Notes: generated by a model from the letters alone, not told the origin. Positions 23,153-33,949 are shown, numbered from the stretch's first letter. The stretch: DNA of 64,000 bases from Oncomelania hupensis (GCA_036898135.1 CM072513.1:86952008-87016007), one strand, 5' to 3'. A program made the numbers and translations.

Positions 23153-23962
23153 TAGGGGTGTTCGGTTTTACCGGTTTTCCGGTTAAAATCGGTTCGACTT
23201 TCTCACGGTTCGGTAAACCGGTTTGGCCTTAAAAAACCCGAAAACCGCGGTTTTTCTAAGGGACGTCCAGTGAAGCACTAGCAAAATGGCAGAAACAGAG
23301 AAATTCGTAGCGAACACGCGTGGGAAAGCTGACATTTGTAGATTCTTTCTCCTGCGAGAGACAGAAGCAGGAAAGGTTGACCATAATACCGGTTACTGTA
23401 AAGAGTGTAAGGCAAGTATTAAACTTGGCGGTGGCACTTCAAATCTGAATGCACACATTCGCCGACACCACCCTTTGCTGCTGCTGAAGCCAGCCAAGCC
23501 TGCGGGCCCTGCACCCAATAGATCTAACCCACAAGTCCTACATGCTAGATCTAGTCCGTGTACCAGCAGCGCTGACGCTGACGTGAGCATTGTGACTGAA
23601 GGAGGTGCCAGTACAAGTAAAGGCGACACAAAACAAATGACAAGCAGTGAAGCACTCAAAAAGAAGCAGGTATATCCAGCTAACTCCAGATTCCACCAAC
23701 GGTTTCACAAACTCAAAATTGAAAAGCAAACTCCCAAATCTACCCACAGTGGAGGAGGGAAATAGCCTCTGAGTTAAGTAGCTAGCGACATAAATTCAAA
23801 AAAAAAATTAAATACAGAGGTTATTTTCCTTGCTTACTATGCGCCTTTACCCGGGGTAACCAGTTGTAACTTCTAGGCGGTTAACCGGTTTTAAACCGCG
23901 GTTCTCTATTGGAAAAACCGGTTAAAAACCGGTTTGAGAAATCGTACCGGTTCCATCCTCTA
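23153..23962 (+). mobile_element. Short hAT-type element
   Basis: The left end is TAGGGGTGTTCGG and the right end, reverse-complemented, is TAGAGGATGGAACCGG: an imperfect terminal inverted repeat. About 120 bp at the left and 80 bp at the right are crowded with ACCGG and CCGGTT motifs, as in hAT subterminal transposase-binding regions. The flanking 8-mers CAGTTGAT and ATTTTGAT agree only partly, so the insertion is old or the ends are off by a few bases. The enclosed ORF has a BED finger but no catalytic domain, so the element is non-autonomous or internally deleted. Confidence 0.65.
23286..23765 (+). CDS. BED-type zinc finger protein of a hAT element, truncated
   Basis: The 159-codon frame starts at ATG 23286 (AAAATGGCAG). 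Residues about 18-63 form a BED finger: ICRFFLL, YCKECKASI with C38 and C41, GGTSNLNAHIRRHH with H57 and H61/62. BED fingers bind DNA and are usual at the N terminus of hAT and ZBED transposases. The tail is basic and Ser/Thr-rich and ends at TAG 23763. The DDE/RNase H-like catalytic region and the C-terminal dimerisation region are missing, since whole transposases of this kind run to several hundred residues. It may be the first exon of an internally deleted transposase or a small DNA-binding derivative. Confidence 0.7.
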   Translation: MAETEKFVANTRGKADICRFFLLRETEAGKVDHNTGYCKECKASIKLGGGTSNLNAHIRRHHPLLLLKPAKPAGPAPNRSNPQVLHARSSPCTSSADADVSIVTEGGASTSKGDTKQMTSSEALKKKQVYPANSRFHQRFHKLKIEKQTPKSTHSGGGK

Positions 23963-23969
23963 ATTTTGA

Positions 23970-24009
23970 TACTCTTAACTTCAAATGAGCCCGTCCTTCA
24001 GTATATAGA

Positions 24010-24052
<43 letters not shown>

Positions 24053-24915
24053 AGAATAGTTTAATAAATGAATAAAAATAATAAATAAATAAATAAATAA
24101 ATAAATAAATACATTTTATATATTATGACGTTTTCTTAATAAGAACGTCTTCTCCAATAGCCATTTTCTATAATGCCATGCCTTCCAGTTTCAATGATAC
24201 ATAAATATTTCTTCTGAAAGCGACAATTGGCGCCCCTTGGTGTGATCTCCAAAAGACTGCAGTCCCGTCACTGCTTATACTATAAAACACTATTCCCGAC
24301 ACCATCTGTCCTTGCTACTGAGGATAAGATGCTCTCATTTTTACATAACTACCATCCCCCTTGAAACGGGGAAACAATGCGATTCTTGTGGCTCTAGTCT
24401 CGCACAGTCTTATATGTTCCTTGTGCAGGCTAGTTTATGGCTATGTGCGTTTGCACTCCTTGCCTATGCTTTACTTTTTACTCACCCCCTTCCTTTTCAG
24501 TTCACCCCCAAATCCTCCGTCCCACTCCCACGCCAATTCCTAGTCTATTCTCAGTCTCCAAGCTCTCACCACCATCGTCCCGTCCTCCATTTCCTTACTG
24601 ACCGAACTTTGATCGCGTTCTTCCAGAAATTCACTTTTTGGGGGGGGGGGGCACTTTCTATCCTTTTCTGTTCACTCATCAATACTTTATTTACCTTTCC
24701 CAAAATCAGAATGATTCCATCTCCTCTGGAGTTGATCTCCAGGCATACAGACTGCGGGATGGCATGGGCACAGCCCAGAGAAAAGAGATGTCTCAAAACG
24801 CCTCGGGGAAAGCTTTTACCATTTAAAAACAACAACAACAACAACAAACAATAGAGAATGAATGTTGGCTGTTGGCTTTAATCTGAATGTAATATTATTT
24901 AAACATACTGTTATC
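23970..24915. other. (AAAT)n tract and sequence with no gene
   Basis: 24010-24112 holds about 22 AAAT units with a break. The frames at 24312-24854 show no motif. A G run (24640-24650) and (AAC)n (24829-24850) close it. Confidence 0.6.
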
Positions 24916-24924
24916 AGTGCCACT

Positions 24925-24925
24925 G

Positions 24926-25010
<85 letters not shown>

Positions 25011-25092
25011 TATTATCATCATTATCATCATCTTCATCATCATCTTCATCATCACCATCATCATCCTCATCCTTATCATCATCATCATCTGC
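24925..25092 (+). repeat. (ATC)n microsatellite
   Basis: About 50 ATC units, degenerate at the right end. Confidence 0.96.
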
Positions 25093-25099
25093 ATCTGTA

Positions 25100-26146
25100 G
25101 CACCATAATATTGCTCTAGCATGGATTTAAAAAATAAACTATATCATCCTTGTTTCACAAGACTAGCATTCATGCATTGATCATCCAACATTTCTTTACA
25201 ATCTTCTAGCGTCTTGGACTATGGTGCTGTAGCGACTTGTCGTTGTTGCTGTTGCTGTTCTGGCAGCGTTATTCCGCGCACGTCCTGGCAGCCAATCCTC
25301 CGCGTCCTCCGTCACTCCTATTGGCTCTCAATAGCCTTCTCTCCGCAACAACAAAAACGGCCATTTCTATCGCTAGCCCTCGGCCAAAGTTCCATAAAGC
25401 ACACTTTTCATCGCCTTCTTCTTCTTCTTTTTCTTCTTTTCTTCTCCTTCTTTTTTTCCCGCATATTGCCCTCTTTTTATAAGGAATATCCAACGCGCAT
25501 TTCTCCCTATACCTCCCCAACCCCCTTCTCTTGCTTACTATAATAGTAGTAAGAGAAATTGTGTTTTAAAACTTCAGCTAGGTATTCTCTTACGCTGTCT
25601 CTCTGTTTCTGTCTGTCCCTGTACCTCTATCTCTTTACCTTTGTCTCTGTGGCTCTGTCTTTCAGTCTATGTCTCTCTCTCTGCCATTGCCTCTGCCTTT
25701 CTCTGTCTGTATGTATGTGTCTGTGTTTCTCTGTCTCTCTCTGACTCTCTCTGTCTTTTTCTGTCTCTCTCTGTCTGTCTCTCTATGTCTGTCTCTCTCT
25801 TTCTCTCTCTGAGACAACATCATGATCATTCTCCGCAAGGGTAGGAACAAGGTTATTGGCTCCATAAAGCCTAGCCCGTGTCATGACGTCACTAATACAG
25901 CCAGGTTTTATGCAAACATTGCACCTGTAATTATTACAGAATTATGTTGCCTTCATGGGCGTCGAGACACTTTCAGGTCACAAAGTCTAATAATGTTATG
26001 TGAGGTCGTGAACTGTGTCACGTGGGTTTAGTTGTTACTGGGCTCTGCACAATGGAATGCTGTAACCCTCACGCTTTATTCGATGGGAACTGCTAGTTAG
26101 TCACCCTGTGAATTACTTTAATAAATTTATTTGTTTAGCTCGGTCT
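25100..26146. other. No gene recognised; CT-rich part
   Basis: 25590-25810 is a degenerate CTCT/GTCT tract. The rest shows no coding or mobile-element signal. Confidence 0.5.
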
Positions 26147-26157
26147 GTGTTAAGGCT

Positions 26158-26211
26158 ATATCATGTGTTCATAGACTTCAAGAAGGCGTTTGACCGAGTC
26201 TGGCAAGCAGC

Positions 26212-26268
<57 letters not shown>

Positions 26269-27374
26269 TTTGGGGGGGGGGAGGGGGGCCCCCCCCCCCA
26301 CCCCCCCCCCCCTAAATGGGCAACAATGAAAGTGTACAACATCAGCCCTAAAATTATTGAAGTCATCAAAAGCCTGTATGACAAGGCTACCAGTGCAGTC
26401 CTCCACAACAGAGCCATCGGGAATTGGTTCAGAACAACAATCGGTGTGCGTCAAGGATGCCTACTCTCTCCAACACTCTTCAACATCTTCCTAGAGCGCA
26501 TCATGTCGGATGCTCTTGCAGACCATGAAGGCACAGTCAGCATAGGGGGTAGAGCAATCTCCAATCTTCGTTTTGCAGATGACATTGATGGATTGGCTGG
26601 AGAGGAACAAGAACTTGAACAGCTGGTACAGAGGCTTGACACCACCTCCAAAGCCTATGGAATGGAAATAAGTGCAGAGAAGACCAAAATGATGACCAAC
26701 AACACCAATGGCATCAATACGGACATCAAAGTCCAAGGCCAATCCCTCGACACAGTGCATAGCTTCAAATATTTAGGAGCCATTGTATCAGACAATGGGT
26801 CCCGACAGGAAGTCCTCTCCAGGATCGCACAAACAACTGCTGCCCTGACAAGGTTGAAGCCCATTTGGAAAGACAGGACCATCAGTCTACATTTTAAAGT
26901 AAGACTGCTGCGCTCCCTTGTCATCTCCATCTTCCTATATGCTTGCGAAGCATGGACCCTCACAGCAGATCTCCAACGAAGAATACAAAGCATGGAGATG
27001 AGGTGCTACAGAAGACTTCTGGGCATTTCCTATACCCAACACATCACCAACGACGAAGTCCGACAGACCATCACACAAGCCATTGGACAACACGATGACC
27101 TGCTAACAGTGGTGAAGAAACGGAAACTTCGGTGGTATGGCCACGTCACCAGATCATCAGGCCTTGCAAAGACTATTCTGCAAGGCACAGTGCAAGGAGG
27201 TAGAAGAAGAGGGAGACCGAAAAAGAGGTGGGAGGACAACATTCGAGAATGGACTGGTTTGACACTGAGCGAAGCCATCAGGGCTGCTGAGGACAGAGAA
27301 AGATGGAGTATGCTGGTTAAACGATCATCTGTGGTGCCCCTACGACCTTCGGGTTACGGGACAGGATAGGATAG
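26158..27374 (+). mobile_element. (GGATA)-tailed LINE, young 5'-truncated copy C
   Basis: The 11-bp duplication GTGTTAAGGCT flanks it exactly (26147-26157 and 27375-27385). From 26326 to 27369 it is open for 347 codons, the longest intact stretch of this family here: GVRQGCLLSPTLFNIFLERI, the catalytic LRFADDIDGL near 26566-26595, LGAIVSDNGSRQEVL, FLYACEAWTLTADLQ, KKRKLRWYGHVTRSSGLA and KKRWEDNIREWTGLTLSEA. It ends in (GGATA)n. A poly-C tract interrupts the copy at 26212-26312. Endonuclease and N-terminal RT parts are absent because of 5' truncation. It needed a full-length copy in trans. Confidence 0.93.
26212..26312 (+). repeat. Poly-C / poly-G anomalous tract
   Basis: A run of more than 50 C, then TTT, a G run, GAGG, and two C runs replaces what should be about five bases (TCTAT) in the LINE codons AALWATM, judging from the copies at 8500 and 51590. 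Such a homopolymer block is unlike any other tract in the window. A sequencing or assembly artefact is as likely as a real insertion. Confidence 0.85.
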
Positions 27375-27385
27375 GTGTTAAGGCT

Positions 27386-28105
27386 GGGGAACAGAGATAG
27401 ATAGAAAAATGGTAAAAGATCACTCACACTAGCTTTCACACGGCTATGAATCATATGTAGTCCAGCCACTTGATAACAGTTAAAATCACACATTTATTTC
27501 TTCTACTCTATACAAGATCTTCGATGTACTAATACAGCCGCACTCGCCTAAACGAAACACGCTTAAGCAAAAAACTCGGATATCTGAAACCAAAACCAAT
27601 TCTGAACACTTTTTTTCTTTAAAAAACACTTCGGGGGGGGGGGGGGGGGGGGAAGGGGGGAGACATATTTCGTCACGACTATAATTATCATACGGAAAGG
27701 AACACGTCACCTGTTTATGCGGGGAAACTGATGACTTGTGCCACATGTTTTGCAGGCGCCATTGTTTAGACAGAAAGAGTGGTAAGTTTGCTTGCGTGAA
27801 TTAGGTGGTGGTTTCAAGGTTAGTGAGGGGATGGCCGAGGGAGGGGTACAGGGGAGGGCCAGGTCGAAAGGTAATGTGCACGCCGTTCTGTTTGGTTTTT
27901 TTAACTTTCAGCGTTGAAAGATTAAGCCAGAAGATTAGTGGCTGCGGAGGATGATGGCGGGCGTCACGCGATTTGCAGCATATCACCTAGCGTGTGTTGT
28001 CTTGTCTTGTCTTGTCTTGCCGTATATGCCCACAATCAATCGTGTTGGTCATTATGGCACTTTTTACCAAGACGCATGCTGGGTGTGTTCTTGTTACCGG
28101 CACTC
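27386..28105. other. No gene recognised
   Basis: Includes a G run at 27633-27660 and AACACGCTTAAGC near 27557. That motif recurs inverted at 28955, so this may be the left end of a DNA transposon. Confidence 0.4.
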
Positions 28106-28109
28106 ACCC

Positions 28110-28325
28110 GTCTAGAACATGAGCGTCAGGATCTTTAAAGTCCGTTATGATGGAATGTATGCGACTCAGAGACTAGACCTCGGTTTATACTCTCATCCAA
28201 AGGAGTAGGAAACGGGAGTAAAGTGTCTTTCCCAGGGACACAACACAATGGCCCGGACAGAGCTCGAACCCGGGACCCTCCGATCCGCACGCCAACGCTC
28301 TAACCATTCGGCCACCGTGCCTCCC
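28110..28325 (-). mobile_element. SINE family C, tRNA head plus core
   Basis: On the minus strand: a tRNA-like head with GGTGGCCGAATGGTTAGAGC (A box) and GGTTCGAGCTC (B box), a CCCTGGGAAAGACACTTTAC joint, then the core GAGTATAAACCGAGGTCTAG and GATCCTGACGCTCATG. The LINE-like tail seen at 5100-5275 is missing. This copy supplies the head of the family. Confidence 0.78.
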
Positions 28326-28675
28326 CAGGGTCCAGGGCACAGGGTTTTTTTGAGTGCTCAGATTGCTAGTGTGTGTCTATCCTAGCATGTAGTATTAAAG
28401 TTTAACGAATACTGTAAGCTTAATGTTTTCGTGTCTGGGTAAGTGACCTCAGCCGAATTTTGTTGTCTTTTTGGGCCGTCTAAAGGTTTCGTTTTCAAAC
28501 GTTTATCTTTTTGTTCTAACTAGCCGTTGTTCTTTGCTTAGGCCTTTGAAAGGGAATCTTTGAGATGTTGTCACTGCTTTCACCTTTATTTTTTTTTTCA
28601 TTTGGCTTTGAGGTATTAATAAAGCCCCACTGAAAAAAACACTTGTAAGTTGTCACTGTTTTGATCTTATTCATT
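28326..28675. other. No gene recognised
   Basis: T-rich; a TTAATAAAGC near 28616 resembles a polyadenylation signal, but no upstream gene is visible. Confidence 0.45.
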
Positions 28676-28676
28676 T

Positions 28677-28677
<1 letters not shown>

Positions 28678-28716
<39 letters not shown>

Positions 28717-28800
28717 ACGCACACACACACACACACCACGCACAGAGAGAGAGAGAGAGAGAGAGAAAGAAAGAAAGAGAGAGAGAAAGAAAGAACGTGA
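28678..28800 (+). repeat. (CA)n then (GA)n tract
   Basis: About 28 CA units with CCACGCA breaks, then GA and GAAA units. Confidence 0.93.
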
Positions 28801-28829
28801 GAGAGACATTCCAAGTGATTTTACAACTT

Positions 28830-28978
28830 ATCCTGAACAAAAACTCGCTTAAGCCGAATTCTAGGGTAATTTCTCGGGAAAAGGTTGGCTTATCCGAACT
28901 AGGATATGCGCAAACTCTGATAAGCGAAACTATTTTTCATTCCCCGGGCGAGTTCGGCTTAAGCGTGTTTGACTGTAT
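28830..28978 (-). mobile_element. Possible pogo/Tigger-like transposon end
   Basis: The right border read inward is TACAGTCAAACACGCTTAAG, followed by several CTTAAGC and CTTATC motifs. CAGTCAAAC-type starts next to TA are known from pogo-group elements. The left end is uncertain (perhaps near 27535), and no transposase is present. Confidence 0.35.
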
Positions 28979-28984
28979 ACCTTA

Positions 28985-29380
28985 AAATGTCATAAGTCAA
29001 TGCAAATAATTCGATCGCTGATAGTCTATGCAGCTGTTATGTCTTCATCGGGCACTGGCTACTAGATTTCATGAAGATTGGACTACTGTGGTCCGTTTTA
29101 CTACAGTTCTGAAGAGTGGACTACTGTGGTCCTTTTGCTATCAGTTTGGGTGCACTTCTTCCGTGTCACTTAACTGCAGTGTGGTGTGTTTGAAACCCTT
29201 CGATGAGGTAGCTTCTGGTACACGGGGTGTCGTCGTGTAGTTTGGTCCCTTGCCACGCTGTGGGGTCTTGCAGGGGGTTTTCCAGGGTTGCTCTCTCAGA
29301 CTTGTGCTGCAGAGGCTAAACAGCCAACTTGGTTTTCCTGTGGAGTTGGGCGCACGGGATATCTCGCCTGCTCGTCTGTT
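28985..29380. other. No gene recognised
   Basis: GGACTACTGTGGTCC occurs twice (29081 and 29118). Otherwise nothing is recognised. Confidence 0.45.
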
Positions 29381-29383
29381 TGT

Positions 29384-29770
29384 CAAAGTCAGGCTCGTGG
29401 CTACTTGATAGAATTCTAAGATTCTAAAGTCCTGTTTCCTGGTCTATGAGTGAAGATAGTTCTCTGCTCCGGTCTAGCTGTGTAGACTTCGGTGTCTTTC
29501 GTAGCACTGACTTAAGCTATGCTAGGTTTTGACCCAGTCAGAACCGGCTCTAACCGCTCTGCCTGCGTCTCAATGGTTAAAACTTTCAGATTCAAGGCAC
29601 ACAGTGCTGACGTCACTAACTGCCTGCGTCAAGCTCGCAGTGTGTGTACCTCCTATACTCTCATCGTATGCTGTGTAATACACTAACTTTCTAAGGTTAC
29701 AATGACTAAACAGGGCTAAATAGTAAATAGGCAGGGTAAAACTAGTAATCTCGTCACAAACTGACATCTA
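29384..29770 (+). repeat. Dispersed repeat X, copy 2
   Basis: Same-orientation match to 1105-1512, with shared GTGGCTACTTGAT, AGTTCTCTGCTC, CAAGCTCGCAGTGTG and CTAACTTTCTAAG. Both copies are followed by unrelated sequence. Confidence 0.55.
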
Positions 29771-30004
29771 AGTATCTTGCAGATGAGATACACATAATTA
29801 GTACAGTTTGAGTTGTTGTGTACGTCTCAAGGTGATGGTACTGTCACATAAGTGACTTCCAAGACGCTGTCATATAACTCCAGCCTCGTTTCTTTGGGCG
29901 AGCCAACTACTGTCTGTGTTTAAAGTGTGTCTGAGATCGCATGTTCAAACTTGTACAATCAAATAAAGTGCGAAAGGAGAACATCTGGTGTTTAAATGTC
30001 AGCC

Positions 30005-30955
30005 GATAGATTCCAACCTTGAGTAAGGTTTAGGACAGAGCCATTGTAGTGTACAGATGAACATTAGTAAGGTTTAGGACAGAGCCACTGTAGTGTACAG
30101 ATGAACATTAATAAGGTTTAGGACAGAGCCACTGTAGTGTGCAGATGAACATTAGTAAGGTTTAGGACAGAGCAACTGTAGTGTACATACGAACATTAGT
30201 AAGGTTTAGGACAGAGCAACTGTAGTGTACAGATGAACATTAGTAAGGTTTAGGACAGAGCCACTGTAGTGTACAGATGAACATTAATAAGGTTTAGGAA
30301 AGAACAACTGTAGTGTACAGATGAACATTAGTAAGGTTTAGGACAGAGCAACTGTAATGTACAGATGAACATTAATAAGGTTTAGGAAAAAACAACTGTA
30401 GAGTACAGATGAATATTAATAAGGTTTAGGACAGAGCAACTGTAGTGTACAGATGAATATTAATAAGGTTTAGGACAAAACAACTATAGTGTACAGATGA
30501 ACATTAGTAAGGTTTATGACAGAGCAACTGTAGTGTACATGTGAACATTAGTAAGGTTTAGGACAGAGCAATTGTAGTGTACAGATAAACATTAATAAGG
30601 TTTAGGACAGAGCAATTGTAGTGTACAGATGAACATTAATAAGGTTTAGGACAGAGCAATTGTAGTGTACAGATGAACATTAGTAAGGTTTAGGACAGAG
30701 CAACTGTAGTGTACAGATGAATATTAATAAGGTTTAGGACAAAACAACTATAGTGTACAGATGAACATTAGTAAGGTTTATGACAGAGCAACTGTAGTGT
30801 ACATGTGAACATTAGTAAGGTTTATGACAGAGCAATTGTAGTGTACAGATGAACATTAATAAGGTTTAGGACAGAGCAATTGTAGTGTACAGATGAACAT
30901 TAATAAGGTTACCGTTTAGGACAGAGCAATTGTAGTGTAAAGTTGGACATTTTCT
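30005..30955 (+). repeat. 44-bp minisatellite, about 21 copies
   Basis: The unit starts ACATTAGTAAGGTTTAGGAC and continues AGAGCAACTGTAGTGTACAG ATGA. Unit variants (GCCACTG, GCAATTG, AAACAACTATAG, TTTATGAC) recur in runs, which indicates block duplication within the array. No coding frame is maintained. Confidence 0.95.
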
Positions 30956-30959
30956 TCAC

Positions 30960-32305
30960 AAACCTGTAAATTAAATTGTGTGATTATGGAAGAGTCTAAT
31001 AATTCAAATTATTGCGTTGAAAGGTTTATCATCAGCGCTAAGAAAATTATTGTGATGGGCCTTTCTAGTTCTGACCATACCCAAAAGTTACCAGGAATCG
31101 TTTTTAAAAAATCGATGGAAATGCTTACATCGAAATGGAGTTTATGCAAACGCACAAGTAGAGAACGTACCGACCGCTAGGGTTTACTTAAGACAACCGA
31201 AGTGACAACAAGCATATATAGACACCTAAGTTTACTCTTTGGAGCACGTTGATCTGGAGGAGGTAAAATTGTCAATGCCAGCACTACAATACCTGCTGAA
31301 GAAGCATGTAAATCAGTGACGCTGCACTTGTAGAGCAACAAAATACGCCACACAATAATCCATTACAAATCTAGATAATGTACGCTGCTGCACCATCGTG
31401 ACATTGCACCAGAGACAAGTAACCAAGGCTACGCTTTCAAAAGAGCGTCTGCTACAGGCTAGGGACACAATCTTCATAGTCAAATTTCGCAAATACCAGG
31501 CACAAACAAATAACCCCAGTGCTTCGAGTCCCCTTTTTATGGTCGCCACCATTTACTTTGTCCACTTAAAACTGTCACACAAAGTCAAGGTGCAGATGTA
31601 TACATAATTACAGTCTAAGATGTTATGTACGTCTAGGGGTCACCATGCTGTCGCACAAATCTAATATGTAATGGGTAGTTAAGCCTAACGTTATACCGCC
31701 ATTTTAAAAATTTGTATGGCTTTAATTTTTTTTTAAATCAGCCTGTTATTGTTGAGACGCGCACGATAGTTCCGAACGTTTTCTGCAGCAAAGCACGCAT
31801 TGATAGCGTGTATTCACCTTTGATTTGATTCTGCGCTGTTGCTAGAAAAAGCTTTGTATAATGTGGATAATTTTCAGAGTCTTAGTCAGAATTAAGCATG
31901 GTCACGTAAAAAATGATAATTATGAAGTGAAAATTGTACTTATTATGTGATAATTACAAATTTTGGTTTTGGCGCATTTGCAGGCTAGGCGGATTGCTAG
32001 AGCCAAAACTGGAAATTAAACATGATCACGCAAGATATTTGTAATTTTCCAATGATAATTGCAAGTATCACTTGATAATTGTAATTATCCTTTGATATTT
32101 GTAATTATCTCATGATATTTGTAATTATCTTATGATATTTATAATTATTCGGTTTTGGCGCTAGTAGGCCGTCATACGTTTATTGTTTATCGAATGTACC
32201 AGATCTATCGGGCGATAGCTTGTAAACTGCGGAATGTTCTTTGACGTAAGACAGTGCGTAGTTCCGGTGACGAGTTTTATTTTGTTTGGATGTTATTGCG
32301 TTGCA
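30960..32305. other. No gene; one short tandem block
   Basis: 32030-32150 holds about six degenerate 20-bp units built on GATATTTGTAATTATCTTAT. A TTATGTACGTCTAGGGGTCA stretch near 31621 resembles 29817-29860, downstream of repeat X. No exon is recognised. Confidence 0.5.
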
Positions 32306-32995
32306 TCATTCTGGAATTTTCGAAGTTTCTCTCGATTGCAGAGAGGTTATATAAGTAGAGCACTGTCTGCTAACCCTTTTATATAATTCGTCCCCTATAC
32401 GCTTATGTGTCCGGGGACGTTAATCTATTTTAACTAACTAACTAACCCTTTTTGAAATGATGATTGTCATTGTTGTCAAGGTGGCGACGTGGTTATTTGT
32501 CCTAAACGCTAACGTAATAGGACGTTATGGGGTGTCGGATAGTGCAGTGGTTGGAGCACTCGCTACTGTGTCGAAAGTGAAGCACCGTCCGGTGCGGTTA
32601 GCACTTGGATGGGTGACCGCTAAGGTGTGAAGCGACAAACAACAACGCCCCCAGTTGACTCAACTGTGATTGAGTACCTACTCTCTTGAGGGTGGGGAAG
32701 GTAAAGCAGCGAGGGAGAGAGTTGGGCATCACCCTCATTACGCTGGCCCAAGATAAGTGTGATCTCCAACATCACGCTCCCCTACGGCCACAAGGCTATG
32801 GGACTACCTTTACCTTTACCTTTTTTTAATAGGACGTTAAGCTTCGTTATTACTTCCTTCTTTGTAAAAAAAATAAATTTTGTAGTGATTTTTGGAAAGC
32901 GATTTTGTATGCAACTGTTTCCAAGCAAACAGTGCACCAGGCCTACTTATATTACCTCTCTGCAATCGAGAGAAACTTCGAACATTCCAGAATGA
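32306..32995. mobile_element. 690-bp element with 52-bp terminal inverted repeats
   Basis: TCATTCTGGAATTTTCGAAG at 32306 and the following bases to about 32357 are repeated inverted at 32942-32995, with roughly four or five mismatches. The interior holds (AACT)n, a 5S-like SINE (32528-32826) and no ORF. It is a non-autonomous foldback or MITE-type element. The target duplication is not clear. Confidence 0.7.
32528..32826 (+). mobile_element. 5S-like SINE, copy 1
   Basis: Flanked by the 13-bp duplication TAATAGGACGTTA (32515-32527 and 32827-32839). The head has a tRNA A-box-like TAGTGCAGTGGTTGGAGC (32540-32557). GGTTAGCACTTGGATGGGTG ACCGC at 32596-32620 matches 5S rRNA box C almost perfectly. 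The body includes AAGGTAAAGCAGCGAGG and GTGATCTCCAACATCACGCT. The tail is (CTTTAC)n then T-rich. Two further copies lie at 39290-39567 and 56305-56606. Confidence 0.9.
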
Positions 32996-33114
32996 CGCTC
33001 TGCGTGGATAATGTTGGAATTTGAGTTACACATATCAAGATTCAAGAATCGGAGCTGACTCGACTATTGATATATACGCGTAACAGCTCAACTTACTGGA
33101 CACATATTAAAGTG

Positions 33115-33290
33115 TAAACCTAGATCTAGTCTGTGCACGCACGCATTCTATCGCGTTAAAAATCCTGACGCTCATGTCCTAGATGTATGAGTGTCGTCTG
33201 CACAAATACATCCAGCCACCACTGGGTCCCTTTCCCTCATCTCCGGTCGCCCAAGATTGTGGTAATTTAGTATAGAATCGCTCTATATAG
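33115..33290 (+). mobile_element. SINE family C core and partial tail
   Basis: CTAGATCTAGTCTG, GCACGCATTCTATCGCG, ATCCTGACGCTCATGTCCTA, GAGTGTCGTCTGCACAAATA and CGGTCGCCCAAGATTGTGG follow the order of the copy at 5025-5275. Both ends are degraded. Confidence 0.65.
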
Positions 33291-33339
33291 AAAAACAGTC
33301 AATTTCAATTTTGTGCAGCACAGTTTGATTTTCCACCCT

Positions 33340-33516
33340 CAGTCTCACTCTCGGTTTATCTCTGTCTCTTTGTCCCTCTCTTTCGCATATCTATCTGTCT
33401 CTCTGTCTTTGTCTCTGTCTCTGTCGTCTGTCTCTCTGTTTCTTTCTATCTCGGCCTGTCTCTGTCACTCTCTGTCTCTCTCTGTCTTTGTCTCTGTCTC
33501 TGTCTCTCTCTCTCTT

Positions 33517-33562
<46 letters not shown>
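33340..33562 (+). repeat. CT/GTCT-rich tract
   Basis: Degenerate CTCT and TCTGTCTC repeats ending in pure (CT)n. Confidence 0.9.
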
Positions 33563-33565
<3 letters not shown>

Positions 33566-33844
33566 ATCTATTTTCCGATGTCCACGCTCGTTGATGTGTT
33601 CTGATATCCTCGCTATTCTCTGGTGGTCATCGGCCCACCCTCCTTTTCCCTCGCTGTCCACACTCTACCTCGTGTGTCACTGTCGCTGCTCAGTCCACCA
33701 GCATGACGGCCCGTCACGTGGGACGGCTGACCCCAAATGACCACGGCACTGGCCGCTATTTAATAGTACTTCCTGTCAGCACATTTCAGTCGGCGTGTGA
33801 AGTTACCTCCTGCGACTAATCAGTCTCGTCAGGCCTAAGACCAC

Positions 33845-33945
33845 AAGTGAGTGCCGCAAGAGGCTTGAGTTAGATCCCGTATCAGCCAGCGCCCTAAGCA
33901 GCTCTTGAGCTGGAAAAGCGCTATATAAATACGATTGTATTTGGA
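33845..33945 (+). mobile_element. SINE family C tail fragment
   Basis: GGCTTGAGTTAGATCCCGTA, CAGCCAGCGCCCTAAGC and GGAAAAGCGCTATATAAATA. It is directly followed by a family B body. Confidence 0.72.
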
Positions 33946-33949
33946 AGAA

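Noticed and set aside
24312..24854. 180-residue plus-strand ORF
   Set aside because: No motif, repeat-like C terminus (AAC run), and overlapping frames are equally open.
30005..30955. Possible CRISPR-like array
   Set aside because: Units are contiguous 44-bp tandem repeats without unique spacers, in animal DNA.
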